Below are positions 53,523 to 63,556 of a stretch of DNA of 64,000 nucleotides, piece after piece. The stretch covers positions 1,632,613 through 1,696,612 of the forward strand of contig CM044957.1 in assembly GCA_024516035.1 (NCBI GenBank). The letters run 5' to 3'. Source of the stretch: Bactericera cockerelli. Taxonomy: Eukaryota > Arthropoda > Insecta > Hemiptera > Triozidae. Each line of letters begins with the position of its first letter. Position 1 is the stretch's first letter. The notes beneath the pieces were generated by a model, which was not told the origin of the DNA, ran no database searches, and worked only from the letters and a program-made list of their open reading frames with translations. Made by a program: the position numbers and the translations under genes.

Positions 53523-55226
53523 ATGGATTCAGCAGAAATTGAGTTTGTGGGTAATGAGGACATACCAGAAAATTCTGAGTATGATGCCCTCAATGATGAA
53601 ACTTTTGGCAATGCAGAAGGAACAGATGACTGGGAGCAAGAACACGAGAAGTTTGCAATTATTGAAGAGAGCTTCAGAAAGTTCACTACACCATTTGAAG
53701 ATGAGGTTTGTGTTCCTAGTAGGGTGGATAGACTTGAAACTGCCCAATTGAAATCTCTTGAAGAAATCGAAGAAGAATTGATGAAGAACTCGAGAAAATT
53801 GTCAACACCACCACCTGTGCCACAGCACTTGACTCAGATGGTGTATACATCTCCTCCAGGCAAGCTTTTGCCACACTATCCTCTGCCAAACAACAGAGAT
53901 GTGCCAGCACAACCATTCAATCATATTATTGAACCAGGCATTGCTAGAGTGGACCCTGCTCAATTGTTGTCCATGCAGTACAAAGAAGACAATGCTCAAG
54001 GAAACATGCGCCCCCCACCGCCGCAATATGTTCTGCCACCTCAGTATGTCCAGCGGGAAGAGCCCTCTCATTTGTTGCATCCCAGTGAGCAAGAGTTGGG
54101 TGAAGAAGAAGGCTACGACCCTTACGCCGGACTCATGAACCAGAGAGAAAGGCGTTGGCTGGCAAACATCCAGGTCCTCCAACTGGAAGGTGATGATCCC
54201 GATTATGATTTCTACTTCAAGGAATACCAGAGAAGACACGGTCTGCACTACCGCAACCCAAACAATGACAAGTACAATGGACTGCACACCAATGACAAGG
54301 CATCCTACATCCCTTTGCAGTTCGAAAACTCCCTCGGAAAGGTCCAGGTGGGAAGCGTGCAAGCGCCTCGCAAAGTGATAGACAGAGAACTGTTCACCAA
54401 CGGAAGCCAGTCGCCGCTGGACGGAGATGCCAAGCAGAAGCCCAGGAAGAAACTGAAGCACATTCTGCTGGAGCTGGAGTATCTGTACGCCGCGTTGCAG
54501 CGCCTGGACACCCAGACCAGCGGCAGGAGTCAGCAGCGACGGCCTGCCCAGCCGCCGCCCCTGGAGGTGGGCGCCAGCTCGCAGAGCGAGTACCCCTCGG
54601 ACCCTGCTGTGCTCATGGGCCACTTCCTCAAGGACAGAGACCACTTCCTCGCCTACATGTCCATCCACAAGGGCAAAGTGCTGGGCTACCGACTGCTTCG
54701 GTTGCAACAGAGTGACCGGTTCTGGCTGATGCTGTTCCAAGACTTCCTTCTTCTGGTGACGCGTGACCAGGGGGAGGAGATCCTGCTCACCTACCTGCCA
54801 CTGCTCAGGTCCTGGCTGGGAGCCAGAGGGTCCTGGCATGTGCTCGGCTGCCTCCTGCCCGCCCTGCTGGATCAGAGCATGGACTATGCCCTCACCAACA
54901 AGTTTGGCATGTCCGTCATTGCCAGCATCATTATCACAGCAGAATGGCTGTACAATGCAAACACAGCTGTCAGCAAGGAGCAGCATGAGCTTTATGTCAC
55001 TTTCATAATCACATTGATTGAGAAAGCATCGCTGCACAAGAGTGAGTTACAGCGCCCTGTCATAGGAATTGATATGAAAACACTCGAGTCTCACTTCTTC
55101 CGCATAGAAAGTCATTTCTTCCGTGATCATCAGAGACTTGATGCAACCATGAAAGCCATTGCAGTGAATGCTCTAGCACTGCCTACCTACCAGAAGAAGA
55201 AAAATAAAATTGAACATAGAACATAG
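53523..55226 (+). CDS. PATL1 / Pat1, mRNA decapping activator
   Basis: Pat1 is a cytoplasmic P-body scaffold that links DDX6, the LSm1-7 ring and the DCP2/XRN1 decapping and decay machinery. This is one uninterrupted 567-residue frame. DETFG at residues 25-29 is the DDX6-binding motif. A proline-rich linker follows (MRPPPPQYVLPPQYVQ). The conserved middle segment includes GLMNQRERRWLANIQVLQLE. The helical Pat1 C-domain covers about residues 310-560 (RDQGEEILLTYLPLL, EWLYNANTAVSKEQHELY). It is shorter than vertebrate PATL1 (770 residues), mainly in the linker. The first part is AT-rich and the last part GC-rich. The start context is caataacaATGG. It begins 258 bp after the stop of the Pcc1-like gene on the same strand. 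Confidence 0.92.
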   Translation: MDSAEIEFVGNEDIPENSEYDALNDETFGNAEGTDDWEQEHEKFAIIEESFRKFTTPFEDEVCVPSRVDRLETAQLKSLEEIEEELMKNSRKLSTPPPVPQHLTQMVYTSPPGKLLPHYPLPNNRDVPAQPFNHIIEPGIARVDPAQLLSMQYKEDNAQGNMRPPPPQYVLPPQYVQREEPSHLLHPSEQELGEEEGYDPYAGLMNQRERRWLANIQVLQLEGDDPDYDFYFKEYQRRHGLHYRNPNNDKYNGLHTNDKASYIPLQFENSLGKVQVGSVQAPRKVIDRELFTNGSQSPLDGDAKQKPRKKLKHILLELEYLYAALQRLDTQTSGRSQQRRPAQPPPLEVGASSQSEYPSDPAVLMGHFLKDRDHFLAYMSIHKGKVLGYRLLRLQQSDRFWLMLFQDFLLLVTRDQGEEILLTYLPLLRSWLGARGSWHVLGCLLPALLDQSMDYALTNKFGMSVIASIIITAEWLYNANTAVSKEQHELYVTFIITLIEKASLHKSELQRPVIGIDMKTLESHFFRIESHFFRDHQRLDATMKAIAVNALALPTYQKKKNKIEHRT

Positions 55227-58200
55227 AAAAGTAGGTTGAGGAGTAAAATTGACACTTTATGAAATTCATATTTTTTAGAAGTTCTTTTTAAAAGTGGATT
55301 GAATAAAACAGTGAATATTCTTAGTAGTACACCACATTACAATAGAATAATTATTTAGGTTGGACACCTGACAGAATCAATAGCTACCTAAGATCTTTTA
55401 AAAACAGCTAAAGTATTGAGACAAGAGCTTTTTTACTTTTATTGGTTTATACTCTGACATTTAGTCAATCTTGAGAACGTCATTTTATACCCATTTTTCT
55501 GATTAATTTTCAAGATTATATTACAAAGCTGACACTGCAACAGCACAAGTAACAAATCTTGTGAATGTCATTCAAACACTTCATGGAAATCACTCAATTT
55601 TTACTGATATTGTACCCATTTTTCTTCTTAACTTTTGAGATTATACAGGGTGTTTAAAAAATATTGGACACCCCTATTCTAGTAATCTGTAGAAAATTTA
55701 GAGATATGCAATAACACTTTTTCTTTTACAGCAAAGGTTATGTTTTTTCTTCAAGAATTTTTGACTTCAGCAAGGGAGGCCGCAGGGGGTTCAACTCAGA
55801 AATCTTAATTTTAACCATTGAACCACCCATATTGCAATATATTTTTCAAAAAGCCATAGAATTCTTAATTCATTACAATAAATTTTGGTTCTGTCAGAAA
55901 CAGGACAATGACTGGAGTTTCGAAATTCTTGAAGTTGAGTATATTTTTGTGTTTCTGTGTTCTAATTTGATTTTGTCTTTGTAATGAACCTAAAATTAAG
56001 GCTCAAGGTCTCATAACTCTATTTAAATTACTCTCATAGATCCTTTTCAAACAAATGAAAACACAGATTTTTTTTTAAATATTTGATTACAAGACAGATT
56101 AGTAAAGCAGAAAGCTAAAATTTACTGTATTCAGCCAATCTTGTGAATTTCTAGTTTTAAAAAAAAAAAAAAAATCATAGAAATCACTTAATATTTTAAT
56201 GTCAATAATTCAGTAAATTGTACCCTTGATATTTCTATTGATCTTTTGAGAATTTATTTAGTATTCTCTCCTTGAGAAAATACCTGGAACTAAAAAGCAA
56301 CTGTTACATAAGGGTCAAAATTAGAGGGACGGAAGGTGTTTTTCACTTTGATGCCAAATATTTCCATGCAGCTGAAAAGTGATGTAACTTCTGTTGAAGG
56401 TAACATTTTCAAATAACTTATTTTGCATAAAATAAAACATTTTGAGTATTTTTACACTCACAAATCCAGAAATAATGACCGCGACTCAAGAAAAGAATAA
56501 TGAAATTTTGCAAAACTTACAGAGCATATTTCACAGATGTTATTATAATCGAGATTTTTAGGGACTTTTATTCCATAGAAAAAACTAAACAATCAAAAAT
56601 AAGCAGTACGCTAAGTTATATGTTTTCATCTTGATAATGTCTATAAGAAATTATACTGAAAAATCATGTGGAGTTATTTTAAAGAAACCAAATTTGGGGT
56701 TTTTTTTGGAGTATAGTTATATTAAATTTATGCAATTTAAACATTTTCAAGGTAGAATCTATTTTTTTTCATACCACCTATTTGACATTTCTTTTATTAT
56801 TGATCTATTTATTACTAGTTTGGAAGTATGTATGTATAAAATGTACCTAACCTGTGTAATCAACAAATTTAATATTATGTGAAACTACAAAATAAAGTAA
56901 AATATAGTTTATATATAATGCAAAAAATATATATTATGCATATGTTTTTCGTACAATTTTTTTTATTGGGTTCCTTTTCTGTTTTATTGAATTTTCGTGT
57001 TGCAATCGAAATACCTGCAATTTCATGGTCAAAAATGCTAGATTTGTAAATAATATTAATCCATACAAAATTTGAGCATTTCAGTAGATTGTGACAAAAT
57101 ATAGTAATGATAATAATAGTAATTGAATGCGTGTCCATGTTACGAATTTTGAAAATCTTCTACTTGAAAATAATGATCGAGGTTGGTTTTTGGAATACAT
57201 ACCTCCAAATTATTTTTTAACAAAAATGATTACAAGCCCTATCTTTAAAACATTTCTCAAAAAAAAAAAAATCGAAGCTAAATAATATATTCTCAACACC
57301 TCCCTGGTCATTATATTCAAACGTAAACCACTTCCAAAAGTTGTAATATAGATCGTTTTCGAGATACGCATTCAGTTATAGATAATAAGAGATACTTTTG
57401 TTTATATTGCCAATGAGGACTGAAAAGTACCATTATTCCCGCAGTTGATTTGGTGCCACTATTATGTAGTCAAAGTGTCAAGTAAATGAGATAAAATTCA
57501 TGCATTGAGTAGGATTCGAACTAACGGATCGATGCGCTAACTGGATTACCAGACCAGCGCCTTAACCACTCGACCAATGCAAAATGAAGTACGTTCATGT
57601 TTGTGCCCAAGTACCTATGGATTTCCTTGCTTCTTTTCCAGGTAAATCCCACTCATAGGTAAAGTATTGTGGGATCTAGTGTTGGAGTTGATTCAACTAT
57701 TATGAAGCACTGACGAGGACCAGTTGTGTTTCTAACGGAAAGCAGTGAGCAAGAGATCTGATTGTTAAGTCTCCTCTGTAAACAAATACATTTTATTACT
57801 ACTTTCCTTTCTATAGAATTAGGAAAGTAAAAAAGTGCCCGAAACACAATACTCTCTATACCTTACGAGGTAATGGAAAGTAAAAGAAGAGATTACAATT
57901 AGAAATATGTTAGTTTTTCTGCCGGTGCTGGACTAAAGAGTCCTTTTTTGTGAGCAATTTCAACTAAGTCAGTAACATTTATCTTTTCGTACTTATAAAT
58001 AAGTTAAATAAATGAGAATAGAAAGAAATAAAACACGTAAAACTTAAAGAAAAAGAAATTGAATTTAAAGCAAGAATAGAGCAAGGTCTGCTAACTGTCA
58101 AAGCAATAGAAGGAGTGACAACGTTAAAGAAGAACAACGAAATATTCATTCAGTAAGTATTATTATTATAGGCTGGTTGGAGTTCCACAAGAGAAGCACC

Positions 58201-58304
58201 AATTATCAAATCGTCCTCTATTAGATCTATTCTGACCAGTTGATTCTATTTGGTTTTGAAGACTTATTAAATCATTTGTGACCTTCAGTAGCATTTAGAG
58301 CAAA
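55227..58304. other. Intergenic region between PATL1 and PIG-P
   Basis: AT-rich with few recognised elements: an atacagggtgtttaaaaaat segment at 55645 similar to those at 40245-41225, and a minus-strand SINE at 57455-57585 (gtaggattcgaactaacgga). A lysine-rich open stretch near 58030-58157 ends in a stop and matches no family. It is not called. Confidence 0.5.
55302..55307 (+). terminator. PATL1 polyadenylation signal
   Basis: AATAAA 75 bases after the TAG stop codon, in AT-rich sequence. Confidence 0.55.
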
Positions 58305-58697
58305 ATGGTAGAAAGCACCCCGTCCCCCACCCCCAGCAGAGCTAACAAAGGCTTCGTCCTCTACTTGACCTCGAGCATCATGTTCGTGATCTATTTAATG
58401 TGGTCCTTCGTGCCGGATTCGCTCTTACACTACTGCGGTCTCTCGTACTTGCCGCAGAAATATTGGGCCATCGCCATCCCGATCTACGGCATGGTCTTTC
58501 TCCTGGTGTTCGTCCTGTTCTTCTACCCTTGCATCAACATGTGCCTGGTGCCCGCCCGGGACAGCGCCCACGTGATGGCGGACTCCTGTTCTCTGGCGGA
58601 TAAGAAGAACACCGCCCCGGGGGGTGTGCCCTCCGCCTGTGATATTCCCGTTTCGGTCGTAAGCGAAATGTTGTACTTGAAGAACAAGAAACTCTGA
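58305..58697 (+). CDS. PIG-P, GPI-GlcNAc transferase subunit
   Basis: PIG-P is a small ER-membrane subunit of GPI-N-acetylglucosaminyltransferase, the first enzyme of GPI-anchor synthesis. It forms a complex with PIG-A, C, H, Q and Y. The 130-residue single-exon frame matches family size. It has two membrane segments (about residues 18-35, FVLYLTSSIMFVIYLMW, and 60-85, IAIPIYGMVFLLVFVLFFYP), separated by the conserved loop ending YLPQKYWAIAIP. The C-terminal tail (CINMCLVPARDSAHVMADSC) faces the cytosol in the family. It is GC-rich in an AT-rich setting and has no introns in the coding part. Confidence 0.9.
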   Translation: MVESTPSPTPSRANKGFVLYLTSSIMFVIYLMWSFVPDSLLHYCGLSYLPQKYWAIAIPIYGMVFLLVFVLFFYPCINMCLVPARDSAHVMADSCSLADKKNTAPGGVPSACDIPVSVVSEMLYLKNKKL

Positions 58698-59822
58698 TTA
58701 CCGACAGTCCCACGGGGACTCAGTGGTCAAGGCGTCGCCCTCGGTCTGGACATGAGGTCACGGGTTTGAATCCCAGCCGGGACATGACATTTTTCCTTTT
58801 TTTTGGAAGAAGAATGTTTTATTTATTTTTATTAAATATAAAAAACTTGTCCCAGGGACCGTCCTTCTGGAAGGGAACCGAGGATGCAAGAAGCATTTCC
58901 TCTTTGAATGGCCAGACCAATTTTTTTGGTAAAGAAAATCTTTTCCTTATATTTGTGATATTGACCACATAATAATACGTGGCTTACTGCTGGAATAATA
59001 ATAATAATAATAATAGTTTTTAATAATAATAATAATAATAGTTATTGGGACTCAGTAGTCCTAGTCGGGCAGTACAGATACTTCCGGTACCCTATACCTA
59101 AGTATTGCTGTACTATTAGGGAATAACATTTGGTTCGTTGGTTGCTTGAGTTCATATCCATTCTCTAATTTTACCAGCCTCGTTACAGTTAGGGCTGCGG
59201 CGCGTTTACCGAGGCATGGTCGTATTTTTTTTTATTTAAGATTATCACTTTTCAAGAAGTGCTAAATACTTCTTTGTATTACGTATTCTCACCTAATAAC
59301 TGTGAATAAATTATTGTTCAGAAATCATGTTTGAGATTAAATACAAAGTAATTGCATTATTATTGGGGAAATCCTTTTTCTTTATTTTTCGATTCTACTT
59401 GGATGATCAGATTTTTTTGTGAAAAAGTAGCAACAATTACGGTTTGAGTATTCTAAATGTTCTCTTACACTGCCATTAGAAATCGTAGCAAATTTCAACT
59501 GGTTAAAAATATGTCGGTTTTTTGTGTGAAAGCTCAGTTAAATAGCAGCTCGACTTTTCAAAAAAGGATCAGTTTAAAAACCTCATATTCTAACTAGACT
59601 CAAATTATTTTATTAGTCAATACAAAATATTATCTCCTCCGAAGTCTTCCTACTGGTCTTGGTAACCATGTTGAATTTCAGCTCAATCCGACTTGTGGTT
59701 ATCGAGTTTTACTTGTTTAATTTAAACTTGCTTACAAGCCAGCGTTGAATATGTTCAGTGACAGAAAGAGAACCTATTTCCGTCACTGAATTTAAGCATC
59801 GCCCAGCAAGTTTAGGACTTGG
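58698..59822. other. Region between PIG-P and the reverse transcriptase
   Basis: Positions 58707-59080 are a family-B tRNA-headed SINE (gtcccacggggactcagtgg; box B gggtttgaatccc) with an internal insertion and a TAA microsatellite. The remainder to 59822 is AT-rich with nothing recognised. Confidence 0.6.
58707..59080 (+). mobile_element. tRNA-headed SINE (family B) with insertion
   Basis: The head resembles the copy at 11858-12058. The body element ccacataataatacgt is displaced by about 170 bp of extra sequence, and the end ctagtcgggcagta is retained. Confidence 0.65.
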
Positions 59823-61805
59823 GTGGGACCATTCAATTTTGACCATTCAATGCGGAAAAAAGAGGGAGGTTTGCGACCCATAGCTATTGGAAATGTTTTC
59901 CGACGCTTGGTCGGAAAGATAGCTTGCTTCCATGTAAGAAATATTTCTACCGATTATCTCCTTCCTCACCAAGTTGGTGTGTCTGCTAAAAGTGGTTGTG
60001 AGGCAGCTATTCACGCCACTAGGACATTTATACACGAAGAACAAAACGTTAACAAGATTGTATTGAAAGTTGATTGGAGGAACGCGTTCAACAGCGTAGA
60101 AAGAGATGTGATCTTGAAAGAAGTAAGAGATAAGTTTCCTACAATCTACCCTTTTCTCTATCAATGTTACAGGGACAAAACGTATTTGAATTTTGGAATG
60201 CAAAATATTTGGTCTGAAGTAGGCGCTCAGCAGGGAGACCCATGTGGAGCTTTGATATTCAGTGCAGCTATTCACCCTATTATAACAAAGTTGAAATCAG
60301 AAGTTAATATCTGGTACCTAGATGATGGAACAATAGCTGGCGAACACGATACGGTTCTGAAAGATCTTAATTTTCTCATCCGAGAGGCCAAAGAGATTGG
60401 ATTAGAAATTAATCCCAGCAAATGTGAGCTCTATTTCTGTTCCAATACTATTGTAAAAAATGTTCTAGATCAATTTAAGGAGTTAGCCCCTGACATCAAA
60501 CTAACTCGTAAAGAAGATTTCACTTTACTTGGTGCGCCATTGTGTGATGAATCTTTCAAATCTAACATTGAAAAGAAAACATGCAAAGTTTTAAATTTAT
60601 TAGAAAGAGCAACTAAACTTACTTCCCATGTTGCTTATACCTTGTTAAAGAACTGTTTGTATGTACCAAAATTTAGTTTTCTTCTACGCTGCAGCCCGTT
60701 TTGGAAGTTTCCTGATGTCTGTGAAAACCTGGACAACGCATTAAAATCTTCATTTGAAATAATATTGAACATGAATTTGAAGAACAATGAATGGGAACAA
60801 TCGTGTTTACCCATCAGTAAAGGAGGTATGGGATTAAGAAAAATTCAAGATATATGTTTACCAGCATTCTTAGCCTCGGTTCATAGTGTAGATACTTTGG
60901 TATCTAGAATTCTTCCCCCACAGGATACCAAAGTCAATATTCACATGTACACCGAGGCATTGGATACCTGGAGGAATGCTTATGTCACCATGCCTGAAGT
61001 GCTAGATTCGCAAAAAAGTTGGGATGACGTCAGTGTTTGCAACATCATGGACACAAAAATACAATTATCTACCCCGGAAGACTCAGCACGAATCAAAGCC
61101 CTTCAAAGAACAGAATCGAATGCATGGCTTCATGCAATGCCATCCACCAATGTTGGTACCAAACTAGATGACATATCCTTCAGATTTTGTGTGGGATTAC
61201 GATTGGGATGCCAGCTATCATATCCCCATGTATGTGTATGTGGTCAGCGTGTTGAGGGGAAGGGAGTGCATGGACTCAGTTGCTCCAAGAGTGCAGGCCG
61301 TTTTTCACGGCACTCAGAACTAAATCAAATCATCCATCGAGCATTGTCAACTATCGGTTTCCATTCCACATTAGAACCCTCCGGCATTTTCCGCAATGAT
61401 GGAAAAAGACCGGACGGAATGACACTTATACCTTGGAGCAAAGGCCAGCATCTTGTGTGGGACGTGACCTGTGTGGATACGCTCGCTGCCTCGTACATAC
61501 AAAGGACCTCACAAGAGGCTGGCGCAGCAGCAGAATTAGCAAGTGATAAGAAGACGAAAAAATACGAAGCTCTGACACATCAATACTGTTTCTATGGCTT
61601 GGCTGTCGAAACACTGGGACCATTTTCTCGGCAGTTCAAGTCTTTGGTAGACGCAATTTCAGACAAGTTACAACACACATGTGGTGATACCAGGGCCGGG
61701 GCATTCTTACGCCAACGACTGTCATTGGCAGTCCAGCGTGGAAATGCCTCGAGCCTGGTAGGCACCATGTGTCGTGAGAAGAATGATGACATGTTTGTTA
61801 TATGA
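59823..61805 (+). CDS. 5'-truncated non-LTR reverse transcriptase with R2-type endonuclease
   Basis: An open frame of 660 codons begins without a real start and enters directly in the reverse transcriptase fingers (KKEGGLRPIAIGNVFRRLVG), so the 5' part of the element is missing. RT motifs seen: LKVDWRNAFNSV (catalytic D84), AQQGDPCGALIF (136 onward), WYLDDGT (YLDD 165-168) and GLEINPSKCELYF. The C-terminal third holds a zinc-binding C-x-C...H...C cluster from residue 471 and a PD-(D/E)xK-like motif (KRPDGM with D531; VWDVTC with D547). This order, RT followed by zinc knuckle and restriction-like endonuclease, is typical of R2/NeSL-type elements. The uninterrupted frame suggests fairly recent insertion. 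No target duplication or 3' tail could be defined. Confidence 0.78.
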   Translation: MGPFNFDHSMRKKEGGLRPIAIGNVFRRLVGKIACFHVRNISTDYLLPHQVGVSAKSGCEAAIHATRTFIHEEQNVNKIVLKVDWRNAFNSVERDVILKEVRDKFPTIYPFLYQCYRDKTYLNFGMQNIWSEVGAQQGDPCGALIFSAAIHPIITKLKSEVNIWYLDDGTIAGEHDTVLKDLNFLIREAKEIGLEINPSKCELYFCSNTIVKNVLDQFKELAPDIKLTRKEDFTLLGAPLCDESFKSNIEKKTCKVLNLLERATKLTSHVAYTLLKNCLYVPKFSFLLRCSPFWKFPDVCENLDNALKSSFEIILNMNLKNNEWEQSCLPISKGGMGLRKIQDICLPAFLASVHSVDTLVSRILPPQDTKVNIHMYTEALDTWRNAYVTMPEVLDSQKSWDDVSVCNIMDTKIQLSTPEDSARIKALQRTESNAWLHAMPSTNVGTKLDDISFRFCVGLRLGCQLSYPHVCVCGQRVEGKGVHGLSCSKSAGRFSRHSELNQIIHRALSTIGFHSTLEPSGIFRNDGKRPDGMTLIPWSKGQHLVWDVTCVDTLAASYIQRTSQEAGAAAELASDKKTKKYEALTHQYCFYGLAVETLGPFSRQFKSLVDAISDKLQHTCGDTRAGAFLRQRLSLAVQRGNASSLVGTMCREKNDDMFVI

Positions 61806-62211
61806 AATATTAAATATTTATGTATTTACCCAGTTTTTCAATACATTGAAATAGCAGGTTTTGAACCCTCGTTTCAAAATTCCCGACCCCTAGGTGAGTA
61901 GCTGGTTTGTGAGTTTCTAGCGAGTGGAGGGTGAAACACCCGTAGTGTGATATGACCATGCAGTTCAAAGCGACTTTAAAAAAACAATACATTCACATAA
62001 ATTAAAAAATAAAAGTCTCCTGTTACGCGACATTGGCTGGAAATGTGTCGCCAAGATCTTAGGGTAGCGGCATTGACTTGAAATGTGTCGCCCAGATTTT
62101 AGGCGGGCGGCATTAGCTAGACATGTGTCGCCCAGATCTTAGGCGGGCGGCATTGGCTAGACATGTGTCGCCCAGATCTTAGGCGGGCGGCATTGGCTGG
62201 ACTTGTGTCTC
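61806..62211. other. Region 3' of the aminopeptidase and reverse transcriptase
   Basis: Positions 61890-61985 hold a cgacgttaaa-family dispersed repeat. Positions 62030-62211 hold four to five copies of a unit of about 55 bp (gggcggcattggctagacat, gtgtcgcccagatctt). The last copy runs into the aminopeptidase stop codon region. Confidence 0.65.
62030..62211. repeat. 55-bp array at the aminopeptidase stop codon
   Basis: The unit ggcattggctagacatgtgt, cgcccagatcttaggcggg is repeated about four times. The terminal version reads cattggctggacttgtgtct and then cctagacgtc, which contains the minus-strand stop codon. This array too is anchored at a gene boundary. Confidence 0.8.
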
Positions 62212-62370
62212 CTAGACGTCGTCGTTGCAGGTGTTATTCTTGAGCCACTGGGTCAGGGGCGCCCCGTGTTTTTGCACCCACTTGATGTTGTTCTGGATGG
62301 ACTCCAGGGCCTGCTTGCGGCCCGCAGCCCCTGCCCCGGCCTCGGGGTATTTGGCGAAGAAGCTTTTCAC
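62212..62370 (-). CDS. M1 aminopeptidase terminal exon
   Basis: 53 codons including TAG, phase 0. SFFAKYPEAG...ALESIQNNIKW is the conserved end of the ERAP1-like domain. Acceptor TGTCCTCAG. Confidence 0.9.
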   Translation of the reverse strand: MKSFFAKYPEAGAGAAGRKQALESIQNNIKWVQKHGAPLTQWLKNNTCNDDV

Positions 62371-63556
62371 CTGAGGACATGGAACAGGTCAATACAACAC
62401 TCTGTGTACAAGTCTTTCACCTGAGGACATGGAACAGGTCAATACAATACTCTGTGTACAAGTCTTTCACCTGAGGACATGGAACAGGTCAATACAATAC
62501 TCTGTGTACAAGTCTTTCACCTGAGGACATGGAACAGGTCAATACAATACTCTGTGTGTACAAGTCTTTCACCTGAGAACATGGAACAGGTCAATACAAT
62601 ATTCTGTGTACAAGTCTTTCACCTGAGGACATGGAACAGATCAATACAATACTCTGTGTGTACAAGTCTTTCACCTGAGGACATGGAACAGATCAATACA
62701 ATACTCTGTGTGTACAAGTCTTTCACCTGAGGACATGGAACAGGTCAATACAATACTCTGTGTGTACAAGTCTTTCACCTGAGGACATGGAACAGGTCAA
62801 TACAATACTCTGTTTATCCTACAAGAATGAGACTTAGGGTCACATTATAAACTAAGAATGACTGATAAGAGGGCGCAGCCATTTCAAATACCCCTATACT
62901 TTGAAGTCCCCAATAATACAGGCGCTTGATGTATATAACAACACTAATGACAATGACAGACCAAATATTATTATTTTATAGTAGTCACCGTGGCAGAGTG
63001 AGTTAGCCCGCTGGGCATTGCACGCACGGTGACCTGGGTTCGATCCCCAGCGGGGCAGGAATTTTTCTGCTCTGTACTTGGATGTTCGGGGTCCACTCAT
63101 ACCTCGTGAGGAAAAATGAGTAGTTACTTGTATGAGTAACGACCAGTGGCGGCATTACCAGAGTAAAAAGAAATTAATGTAATAGAATAATTCTCCTCCC
63201 CTCCCCTCCCCCTCACCTCCTGGAGCCTCTCCTCCCCCCCCCTCTCACCTCCTGGAGCCTCTCCTCCCTGTCTCCCCTCCCCCCCCTCTCACCTCCTGGA
63301 GCCTCCCCTCCCCTCACCTCCCCCCCCCCTCACCTCCTGGAGCCTCTCCTCCGTGGTGAACTTGCCGCACACGGTGGGCACGATGCGGCCGAACACGCGG
63401 CTGTTGAGGCCGAAGCGGCCCACCAGGTAGTCCCAGTGGCTCCGGATGAAGTCCCAGGCGAGCGGCAGGCCCGTGGGGTTGTTGCCCACCATGGCTATCA
63501 CGCTGAAGTAGTCCTGGGACCGGATGTTCTTCTCGTCCTTGGCCATCTCCAGGAAT
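62212..63556 (-). CDS. M1 family aminopeptidase, last two exons
   Basis: A zinc metallo-aminopeptidase of the M1 family (aminopeptidase N / glutamyl aminopeptidase type). Only the C-terminal ERAP1-like helical domain is in view. Minus-strand exons are 63334-63556 (FLEMAKDEKNIRSQDYFSVI, AMVGNNPTGLPLAWDFIRSH, then FTTEERLQE) and 62212-62370 (VKSFFAKYPEAGAGAAGRKQ, ALESIQNNIKWVQKHGAPLT, then QWLKNNTCNDDV). Phases agree and give 126 residues plus stop. The catalytic HEXXH domain lies beyond the right edge. All three splice boundaries present are embedded in minisatellites. Confidence 0.88.
62365..62815. repeat. 50-bp minisatellite copying the terminal-exon acceptor
   Basis: About nine copies. On the minus strand each unit contains gttccatgtcctcag|gtgaaag, the pyrimidine tract, AG and first exon bases of the terminal aminopeptidase exon. 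The linker is acttgtacacagagtattg. Some units have an extra tg. Confidence 0.94.
62980..63175 (+). mobile_element. tRNA-headed SINE (family C)
   Basis: Head gtagtcaccgtggcagagtg, box B gggttcgatcccc, body ccactcatacctcgtgagga and cagtggcggcattacc. It is in the aminopeptidase intron, opposite to the gene. Confidence 0.78.
63190..63333. repeat. Minisatellite copying the penultimate-exon donor
   Basis: Three to four irregular copies of ctcacctcctggagcctctc. On the minus strand this is gaggctccaggag|gtgag, the exon end plus the 5' splice site, separated by C-rich runs of variable length. Confidence 0.85.
63334..63556 (-). CDS. M1 aminopeptidase penultimate exon
   Basis: It completes a codon with one base and then reads FLEMAKDEKNIRSQDYFSVI and so on to EERLQE. 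The acceptor is TGATTCAG and the donor is GAG|GTGAGG. GNNPTGLPLAWDFIRSHW is typical of the family. Confidence 0.9.

Noticed and set aside
53802..55037. 411-codon frame antisense to PATL1
   Set aside because: It has no recognisable domain, while the sense strand is a well-conserved Pat1 protein.
58020..58160. Lysine-rich coding exon before PIG-P
   Set aside because: It is short, ends in a stop with no good acceptor or matching phase, and belongs to no recognised family.
59780..59820. Match of ctgaatttaagcat to the conserved start of 28S rRNA, next to an R2-type element
   Set aside because: The match is only about 14 bases and the following sequence does not continue as 28S. R2 inserts elsewhere in 28S. 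Probably chance.
62203..62730. Plus-strand frames over the aminopeptidase terminal exon and its array
   Set aside because: They translate the minus-strand exon and the repeat unit backwards. The minus-strand protein is conserved.
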